DNA from: JAHHLP01 sp041609895
Lineage (GTDB): Bacteria; Bacteroidota; Rhodothermia; Rhodothermales; JABDKH01
Direction: 5' to 3'
DNA length: 5,125 nucleotides
Assembly (NCBI GenBank): GCA_041609895.1
Contig: JBFIPX010000233.1
Coordinates: 1 to 5,125, forward strand
How positions within the stretch are numbered: position 1 is the first letter of the stretch; every line of letters begins with the position of its first letter. Positions 1 to 5,125 of the stretch are shown here, one piece after another. The notes beneath the pieces are model-generated. The model saw only the letters and a program-made list of their open reading frames with translations, was not told where the DNA came from and made no database searches. Made by a program: the position numbers and the translations under genes.

Positions 1-1
1 G

Positions 2-976
2 GCGTTCTCTCTTGAACCTGTGGCGACGCATCTGCAGAAGCTGGTTACCGCGCCCGTCACCTTTGTGCCCGAGACGGTCGGCACGGCCGCAAAGTCGGCA
101 GTATCGATGGCGGACGGCGGGCAAATAATCCTGCTTGAGAATACGCGCTTCAATCCCGGTGAAAAATCCAATGACGAAGCGTTCTCCATCCAGCTGGCCG
201 AACTCGCAGACCTCTACGTCAATGATGCCTTCGGTACCGCCCATCGCGCACATGCGTCGACGGTAGGCGTTGCTGATGCGTTGGGAAAGGCTGCGATGGG
301 GTATCTGCTTGAGAAGGAGATTAAATACCTTTCAGCACTCCTGGAAAATCCCCGGAGACCTTTCGTTGCCGTGTTGGGCGGTGCCAAGGTGTCCGACAAG
401 ATCGGGGTCATCGACAATCTCCTGCCGCGCGTCGATCGGCTACTGATCGGTGGGGCGATGAGTTACACGTTCCTCAAGGCTCAGGGGATCGAAGTGGGCA
501 ACTCACTCGTGGAAGAGGACAAACAGGACGTCGCCCTCAGCCTGCTTGAGCAGTCCGAGGGCAAACTGATGCTCCCTGCAGATCATGTAGTCGCGTCCGC
601 CTTCGATAACGATGCGGAGCGAAGAACGGTCGACGGCGACATACCTGACGGCTTCATGGGCCTCGACATCGGACCGAAGACAGTCGAGAGCTACCAGACA
701 GTCATCAAAAAGGCCCAGACGGTGGTCTGGAATGGTCCTATGGGAGTCTTTGAGATGTCCAACTTCGCCCACGGTACTATGGCCGTTGCCGGTGCCCTGG
801 CCGACGCTACGCGCGACGGTGCGATGACCGTTGTGGGCGGCGGCGATTCGGTGGCAGCCATCACCCAAGGTGGTTTTGCTGACGACGTGAGTCATGTTTC
901 TACGGGTGGAGGCGCCATGCTAGAGTTTCTTGAAGGAAAGACGTTGCCCGGTGTGGCAGCGCTCACAGACTCTTGA
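2..976 (+). CDS. pgk: Phosphoglycerate kinase, 5'-truncated by the window edge
   Basis: Cytoplasmic glycolytic enzyme that transfers phosphate between 1,3-bisphosphoglycerate and ADP, giving 3-phosphoglycerate and ATP. The reading frame is open from base 2, and residues AFSLEPV before the GTG at 20 match the family, so that GTG is internal. About 324 residues are visible against a usual 390-400; the missing part is the N-terminal ~70 residues, including the substrate-binding DxNxP segment. Numbering from base 2, visible signatures are LENTRF (45-50) and AFGTAHRAHAST (76-87), which carry 3-phosphoglycerate-contacting arginines; GGAKVSDK (126-133), the nucleotide-phosphate lysine region; VWNGPMGVFE (242-251), whose Glu contacts the nucleotide ribose in the family; GGGDSVAA (279-286); and the C-terminal STGGGAMLEFLEG (300-312). 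No frameshift or missing key residue is seen. It ends at TGA 974-976, 25 bases before the next gene, and probably heads or sits inside a co-transcribed run. Identification is essentially certain. Confidence 0.98.
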   Translation, partial: AFSLEPVATHLQKLVTAPVTFVPETVGTAAKSAVSMADGGQIILLENTRFNPGEKSNDEAFSIQLAELADLYVNDAFGTAHRAHASTVGVADALGKAAMGYLLEKEIKYLSALLENPRRPFVAVLGGAKVSDKIGVIDNLLPRVDRLLIGGAMSYTFLKAQGIEVGNSLVEEDKQDVALSLLEQSEGKLMLPADHVVASAFDNDAERRTVDGDIPDGFMGLDIGPKTVESYQTVIKKAQTVVWNGPMGVFEMSNFAHGTMAVAGALADATRDGAMTVVGGGDSVAAITQGGFADDVSHVSTGGGAMLEFLEGKTLPGVAALTDS

Positions 977-1001
977 GGCCCACAATTCGGACAGGCGATC
1001 G

Positions 1002-1892
1002 ATGATCTACCACAACGCATCCGAGGTGGATTTTCAACTCGACGGCGTGCCTGAAATGCCGAGTCCGTCGCGCGTTCTTCTCACGCGCCCCGACCACTTC
1101 GATGTCGAGTACACGATCAACCCTCACATGGAGGGAAACATTGGTAGCGTAAATAAGGAGGAGGCGCTCGAGCAGTGGAAATCGCTGCGTCAACTATACG
1201 AAGCACTTGGGATCGAGGCGTCCGTCATCCCGGGCGAGGAAGGCCTTCCAGACATGGTTTTCTGCGCGAACCAGACGCTGCCCTTCATTAAGACAGTGAG
1301 TGGTGAGCGTGGCATCGTGCTCAGCCGCATGTACGCACCTCAGCGTGCACCCGAAGTGCCATTCTACGCTTCCTTCTTCGAGGAGGTCGGCTACAACGTG
1401 CATCCCCTGCCGGATTCCGTTAGCGATTTCGAGGGTATGGGCGATGCTCTCTGGCACCCCGGACGCTTCCTGCTCTGGGGAGGGCACGGCTTTCGCTCGA
1501 GCATCGCGGCCTACTCTTTTCTAAATGAGATACTTGGTGTTCGCATCCTGGTGCTCAAACTAAAGGACCCCGACTTCTATCACCTCGACACATGCCTGTC
1601 GGTGTTGGACGAGGATACCGCGCTCATTTACCCTGGCGCTTTTGATGCTGAAGGGTTGGACCTGATTCGCACCGTCTTTCGCCGCGTACTCTACGCGCCT
1701 GAAGACGAGGCACGCTCATTCTTCGCGGTAAACGCCCATTGCCCAGACGGCCACAACGTGATCATCCAGGCCGGTTGCGATCAGACTATCTCGGTCTTGC
1801 GGCGAGAACAATTCAACCCGATTGAGGTGCGAACAGAAGAGTTCCTCAAGGCCGGTGGATCGGTCTTCTGCATGAAGCAGATGTTCTGGTAG
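1002..1892 (+). CDS. Guanidine-modifying hydrolase, dimethylargininase/arginine deiminase-like (amidinotransferase superfamily)
   Basis: A 296-residue, probably cytosolic enzyme of the pentein-fold superfamily, which attacks guanidino groups (arginine, methylarginines, related compounds) through a covalent Cys-thiouronium intermediate. Visible landmarks from the ATG at 1002 are: RPDHFDVEYTINPHM (29-43), the typical N-terminal strand and loop; LPDMVFCAN (82-90), with the Asp likely contacting the guanidinium; FEGMGDALW (143-151), with candidate catalytic Glu144; GGHGFRSS (160-167); FYHLDTCLSVLD (192-203), with catalytic His194; and GGSVFCMKQ (285-293), with nucleophile Cys290 seven residues from the C-terminus, as in dimethylargininases. 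The triad therefore looks complete. The frame is open upstream to 930 inside pgk, but ATG 1002 avoids the overlap and has a weak GGACAGG six bases before it; ATG 1056 has no ribosome site. It lies 25 bases after pgk and 34 before the glycosyltransferase. Family is confident. The substrate (dimethylarginine, arginine, citrulline or other) is not resolved, so no symbol is given. Confidence 0.92.
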   Translation: MIYHNASEVDFQLDGVPEMPSPSRVLLTRPDHFDVEYTINPHMEGNIGSVNKEEALEQWKSLRQLYEALGIEASVIPGEEGLPDMVFCANQTLPFIKTVSGERGIVLSRMYAPQRAPEVPFYASFFEEVGYNVHPLPDSVSDFEGMGDALWHPGRFLLWGGHGFRSSIAAYSFLNEILGVRILVLKLKDPDFYHLDTCLSVLDEDTALIYPGAFDAEGLDLIRTVFRRVLYAPEDEARSFFAVNAHCPDGHNVIIQAGCDQTISVLRREQFNPIEVRTEEFLKAGGSVFCMKQMFW

Positions 1893-1910
1893 TCTGGGCT
1901 TCAGCAATAC

Positions 1911-1919
1911 GAGGGGAGG
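1911..1919 (+). promoter_or_regulatory. Strong Shine-Dalgarno site for the glycosyltransferase gene
   Basis: The purine run GAGGGGAGG ends seven bases before the ATG at 1927, which is ideal spacing for the core GGAGG. It fixes the start of the glycosyltransferase and is clearly stronger than the weak site (GGACAGG, 989-995) in front of the preceding gene. This suggests the third gene has its own efficient translation initiation despite the short intergenic gap. Confidence 0.8.
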
Positions 1920-1926
1920 TTCCGCG

Positions 1927-2598
1927 ATGGACATCTCAATCATTATACCGACCCTCAACGAGGCCGCGCTCATTGAGGATACCATCGCCGCCGCGCTCGG
2001 CGAGCAGCCCGCGGAGGTTATGGTCTCGGATGGTGGATCCGCCGACAAGACGGTTGAAATCGCCAGACGGTTTTGCAGGGTCGTTTCCGGTCCGCGCGGA
2101 CGAGCGCAACAAATGAATGCAGCTGCCGAAGCGGCCTCAGGAGATATCCTGCTATTTCTGCATGCAGACACACGACTCCCAACTGGCGCCCTCGCAATCA
2201 TTCGCGAAACCCTGACGCAACCTTCCTGCGTCGGCGGATGCTTCCGCCTTCGGTTTGACGCCGACTCTCCTTTGCTGCGGACCTACTCAGCGTTCACGCG
2301 TCTTCCGGTCAAATCGATCTGTTTCGGAGATCGTGCGATCTTCGCCAGACGAAATACCTTCGAAGCCGTTGGCCGCTATCCCGATATTCCCATCTTCGAG
2401 GACCTTGAATTGGTGAAGCGACTCAGTCGTCAGGGTGGATTTCGAATACTCCCCCAGTTCGTGACTACCTCAGCTCGTAGGTTTGTAACTGGAGGTCCCG
2501 CAAAGCAGCAACTGCTGAACGCCAGGCTTTGGCTCCGATATCATCTAGGGCAGTCGCCCGAATCCCTATCGTCGGAGTACGAATATGACGTTAACTGA
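1927..2598 (+). CDS. Family 2 glycosyltransferase, rSAM/selenodomain-associated type (TIGR04283-like)
   Basis: A 223-residue GT-A fold transferase, expected to move a group from a nucleotide-sugar-type donor to an unknown acceptor. The full length fits the short TIGR04283 class (about 220-235 residues). Visible features are the N-terminal strand and nucleotide-binding start ISIIIPTLNEA (3-13), DGGS (35-38), GPRGRAQQMNAAAE (55-68), the metal-binding-type LHADT (78-82), FGDRAIFARR (133-142) resembling the class-typical GDQAIF segment, the IFEDLELVKRL acidic motif (156-166) that would supply the catalytic base, and TSARRF (181-186). No transmembrane helix or signal peptide is seen, so it is probably cytosolic or peripheral. 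The start at ATG 1927 is fixed by a strong ribosome site; the stop is TGA 2596-2598. It is the last gene of the plus-strand run. The usual companions of this class (the TIGR04282 partner and radical-SAM genes) are not in the window. Family assignment rests on remembered motif patterns; acceptor and donor are unknown. Confidence 0.88.
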   Translation: MDISIIIPTLNEAALIEDTIAAALGEQPAEVMVSDGGSADKTVEIARRFCRVVSGPRGRAQQMNAAAEAASGDILLFLHADTRLPTGALAIIRETLTQPSCVGGCFRLRFDADSPLLRTYSAFTRLPVKSICFGDRAIFARRNTFEAVGRYPDIPIFEDLELVKRLSRQGGFRILPQFVTTSARRFVTGGPAKQQLLNARLWLRYHLGQSPESLSSEYEYDVN

Positions 2599-2611
2599 GG
2601 GAGCAAACTGT

Positions 2612-2652
2612 CGAGGAGTGCCCGCTCTCGCCCCGCTGTCGTGCCTCAGCGG
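2612..2652. terminator. Two adjacent inverted repeats in the convergent gap, possible bidirectional terminator
   Basis: The gap between the glycosyltransferase stop and the receptor stop is 65 bases (2599-2663). It holds two small hairpins two bases apart. The first pairs CGA/GAG (2612-2614, 2616-2618) with CTC/TCG (2625-2630), with one bulged G and a six-base loop. The second is a perfect six-base stem, CCGCTG (2633-2638) with CAGCGG (2647-2652), around an eight-base loop. Neither is followed by a T-run on either strand, so classical intrinsic termination is not clearly supported. The position between convergent genes is the main argument. Such short stems can arise by chance. Confidence 0.3.
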
Positions 2653-2663
2653 TCATTCGGGAA

Positions 2664-5125
2664 CTAGCGTAGTCTGTATTTGACGCTCACGAAGACGTGT
2701 CGTGTCGCGGCAGGGAAGAACTGCGGTCCGATTGGTCCAACATTACCAAACAACAGGACCCTACTATCAAGGATGTTATTAACGTCGAGTCCGAGCCTGA
2801 AGCCTGATAGCGGGCTGCCGTCCGGGAAGTCATAATTGGCGGACACCGAAAACAACGCATACGGCTCCACCGTGAGTGACTGGTCGGACGCACCGTCGGG
2901 GAGCCGCCCACCAGAGTTATCGATATACTGACGGCTGGCATACTTGGCTACGCCCGCGACATTCCAGGCACCCGTCGAAAACGCAAGCCGGGACGATCCT
3001 ATCAGTTCTGGAAAGCCTGGAATCGGATTCCCGCCGCGGTCTACCTCCAGAATCGAGTTGTCCGGTTGTCTGACAAACTCACTGAACTGTCGATATCGAG
3101 CTCGTCCATATGAAAGACTCGTCTGCAGTGAAACGAATCGCGACAGAGCGACGGACAGCTCTCCTTCCACGCCAACATGTTTGGTTCTCTCCGCGTTGCC
3201 CGTGCGCGGAACACCGAACTGGTCCAAACCTCCGCTCGGGACGATCTCGTCAAAGAACTCCATCCAGTAAGTAGCAAGCGTCACGACCGACTGAGTCGTC
3301 CTCCAGGTGGCCCCCAGTTCGAAGTCAAGGAGGCGCTCTTCGGTAATGAGCGGACGATCGTAATCGAATGATCCATCGGGTGTCATTTCGAAGCGAGGCG
3401 TGAAACCTGCGCCGGCCTCCTCGCCGTCATATAGAGATTTCAAGCGTGGCTCGCGGGTAGCGTAGGCGATGCTGGCGTAGAGGCTTAGCGGGCGCTGTGG
3501 ATGTATCGTCACCCCCAATCGGGGATTGACGAACAGGTACGGCTTTGCTAAATCAGTCCCGAAGAACTTCTCATCAAACACGCGATACCTGTGAAAGGTC
3601 AACTGCAGGTCCGCCTGAACGGCGAACCTATCGGCATACCTCAAATTGTGCGACACCTGCGCCGAAGCGATCGTTTTCTCGCCCCTGAACTCGTACACAC
3701 GCCGATCCGCGTCGCCCAACAGCTCCGTCGGCAGCGTAGCCGATTCCTCGATGCGCCCCCAGCGGAGCGATCTGTGCAGGCGGAGCTCTCCACCCACAGT
3801 GGTCTCTCCCAACCTCGAAGACATTCTTAGACGCCGAATCCAGCCAATCTGCCATTGGTCGAGGTAGGCCCTGAACTTCACGTCTGTCTGCGGACTCGAG
3901 ATGAACAACGGAAGGTCGCGCAGACCGTCCGGGACAAATCCGTCCGGCAGCATCAGGTAGTTCGCGGAACGAAACGTCGCCCCGAAATCAAAGTACCCCT
4001 CACCCTTGACGTAGAAGAATGATTGATGCAACTGTGCACGAGGCGACACCTCAAACTCGTGGTGAAGTTCTACATGAGGCTGGTGAAAGTCCTCTGTATC
4101 GCGCGTGGCTTCACTCGCATTGAACTTACGGTCAACGGACGCGTCGAGCGGACCGACTATTGTTGTGCTATTCGCTTCACGCGGTATCCCGGAGAATGCC
4201 AGCCCGTCTTTCTGAGGGCCACCATACGCTTGAAGGGTCCAGGTCGATCGTTGACCATAGCGCGTTATGCCACCGAAGAATCGCCAAAACTCCGACCACG
4301 ACCAGTCCCTATATCCATCAGATTCCAGACGACTGAGTCGACCGAAAAGGACGTACCTGCCCCCCAGGATACCCGAGTTGGCCTCGGCCGTGAATCGCCT
4401 CGTTCCAAAGCCTCCGGCACCGATTTCTAGCTCGGCATACGGAAAAGGTCGATATGGCCTCGCAACAATGTTGATCGCACCGCCAATGCCAGTCGAACCA
4501 TAGAACGCCGAACCGGCGCCGCGCTGCACCTGGATGTCCTGAACCGCCCCCTGGATATCAAAAAAGTTGATCCAAAACACGTTGAAGTCTTCGGGATCAT
4601 TCTGGGGAATCCCGTTGATGGCAACAGCAATCCTGCGTTGGTCGAAGCCACGCATTCGCAGTGTTGAGTATCCGATCCCGTTTCCATTCTCCGAGTAGTA
4701 AGTGACTGACGGGACAGACGACAGGGCCACAGGCAGATCCTTCATGTCCGGCTGTAGATCGAGGTCGGAAGCCGTCAGGTTGCTGAACGTTATCGGCGTT
4801 ACCTGCCGACGGGCACGATAGTCGGCAACCACTACCTCGTCGTGAGCCACAGATCGGCGGGCGAGGTTGATGGCCAGGCGAACCGGAATACCTTCTGCCG
4901 CCTCCACGGCATAGGTCGCAGTAGCAAAGCCGATGTGCCGAACCTCGAGGAGGTAGTTACCCGACACGATTGGCGCGAAAAGAAACTTGCCGGCGGGATC
5001 AGTCACCTCGCCGTAGCGTGTCTGTCCCGAGCGGGGATCAACGAGTGTGACCGACGCATCTCGCAGCGGTTCGTCGTCCTGGCTGCTAACTGTACCTTCA
5101 ACTAGCGCCTGCGCCGACGCGGGAC
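2664..5125 (-). CDS. TonB-dependent outer-membrane receptor with N-terminal carboxypeptidase-regulatory-like domain, 5' end beyond the window
   Basis: Outer-membrane active transporter that imports a ligand (commonly an iron chelate, cobalamin or oligosaccharide; not identifiable here) using energy from TonB-ExbB-ExbD. The frame is open to the right edge, giving 819 visible residues. The GTG at 5006 lies inside the first domain and is not the start. Counting from base 5123: PASAQA (1-6) looks like the end of a signal peptide with an AQA cleavage site; residues ~7-93 (LVEGTV, DEPLRDASVTL, TDPAGKFLF, GNYLLEVRHIGF) are a carboxypeptidase-regulatory-like beta-sandwich; DEVVV (95-99) is a TonB-box candidate; ~111-221 is the plug, with LRMRGFDQRRIAVAINGIP and RGAGSAFYGSTGIGGAINI; the rest is the beta-barrel, ending near DVNNILDSRVLLFGN and a last strand, FVSVKYRLR. 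Only the start codon and most of the signal peptide appear to be missing. It converges on the glycosyltransferase gene. Any upstream regulator is out of view. No frameshift is seen. Confidence 0.95.
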   Translation of the reverse strand, partial: PASAQALVEGTVSSQDDEPLRDASVTLVDPRSGQTRYGEVTDPAGKFLFAPIVSGNYLLEVRHIGFATATYAVEAAEGIPVRLAINLARRSVAHDEVVVADYRARRQVTPITFSNLTASDLDLQPDMKDLPVALSSVPSVTYYSENGNGIGYSTLRMRGFDQRRIAVAINGIPQNDPEDFNVFWINFFDIQGAVQDIQVQRGAGSAFYGSTGIGGAINIVARPYRPFPYAELEIGAGGFGTRRFTAEANSGILGGRYVLFGRLSRLESDGYRDWSWSEFWRFFGGITRYGQRSTWTLQAYGGPQKDGLAFSGIPREANSTTIVGPLDASVDRKFNASEATRDTEDFHQPHVELHHEFEVSPRAQLHQSFFYVKGEGYFDFGATFRSANYLMLPDGFVPDGLRDLPLFISSPQTDVKFRAYLDQWQIGWIRRLRMSSRLGETTVGGELRLHRSLRWGRIEESATLPTELLGDADRRVYEFRGEKTIASAQVSHNLRYADRFAVQADLQLTFHRYRVFDEKFFGTDLAKPYLFVNPRLGVTIHPQRPLSLYASIAYATREPRLKSLYDGEEAGAGFTPRFEMTPDGSFDYDRPLITEERLLDFELGATWRTTQSVVTLATYWMEFFDEIVPSGGLDQFGVPRTGNAERTKHVGVEGELSVALSRFVSLQTSLSYGRARYRQFSEFVRQPDNSILEVDRGGNPIPGFPELIGSSRLAFSTGAWNVAGVAKYASRQYIDNSGGRLPDGASDQSLTVEPYALFSVSANYDFPDGSPLSGFRLGLDVNNILDSRVLLFGNVGPIGPQFFPAATRHVFVSVKYRLR

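Noticed and set aside
20..22. GTG as the start codon of the first gene
   Set aside because: The frame is open before it and the preceding residues (FSLEPV) match phosphoglycerate kinase, which should have about 70 more N-terminal residues.
503..895. 130-residue antisense frame inside pgk
   Set aside because: It is entirely opposite conserved phosphoglycerate kinase coding sequence, with no domain or ribosome site recognised.
930..1001. Upstream extension of the guanidino-hydrolase, overlapping the 3' end of pgk
   Set aside because: The 24 extra residues do not resemble the family N-terminus and the overlap would be long; ATG 1002 has a usable ribosome site.
1716..2201. 161-residue antisense frame across the hydrolase-glycosyltransferase junction
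   Set aside because: It lies opposite two strongly supported genes, has Ala/Ser-rich composition with no recognisable domain, and is best explained as a shadow of their codon bias.
4023..4430. 135-residue plus-strand frame inside the receptor gene
   Set aside because: It is opposite a continuous receptor barrel reading frame; no domain is recognised and the start has no convincing ribosome site.
5004..5006. GTG as the start of the minus-strand receptor
   Set aside because: It falls in the middle of the carboxypeptidase-regulatory-like domain; 39 further in-frame residues, including a plausible signal-peptide end, lie upstream.
1..5125. CRISPR array, tRNA, insertion sequence, toxin-antitoxin pair or other new system
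   Set aside because: No regularly spaced repeats, cloverleaf-like segments, transposase motifs or terminal inverted repeats were seen, and almost all sequence is accounted for by four conventional genes.

Overview
The window looks like ordinary chromosomal DNA from a Gram-negative bacterium, moderately GC-rich by eye. The main taxonomic hint is a large TonB-dependent outer-membrane receptor that carries an N-terminal carboxypeptidase-regulatory-like domain. This architecture is common in Bacteroidota and Rhodothermota-type lineages. That placement is inference only, because no rRNA or other marker gene is present. Gene density is high and there is no gene-free stretch longer than about 65 bases.

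Layout: bases 2-2598 hold three plus-strand genes in close succession. They are the 3' four-fifths of phosphoglycerate kinase (pgk, cut by the left edge), a guanidine-modifying enzyme of the dimethylargininase/arginine deiminase type, and a short family 2 glycosyltransferase of the rSAM/selenodomain-associated type. The gaps between them are 25 and 34 bases, with no visible terminator or promoter, so they are probably co-transcribed from a promoter left of the window. A 65-base convergent gap (2599-2663) follows, holding two adjacent small inverted repeats that may end transcription. Bases 2664-5125 are the minus-strand TonB-dependent receptor, whose 5' end (start codon and most of the signal peptide) lies beyond the right edge.

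Function: pgk is central glycolysis/gluconeogenesis. The second gene hydrolyses a guanidino compound (arginine, methylarginine or a relative; the exact substrate cannot be read here). The third transfers a sugar or related group to an unknown acceptor. The receptor imports an unidentified ligand across the outer membrane using TonB energy. Nothing in the sequence links the receptor to the other three genes, and the three co-directional genes share no obvious pathway. I found no CRISPR array, mobile element, tRNA, defence system or clearly new biological system. The most open questions are the substrates of the second and third genes.
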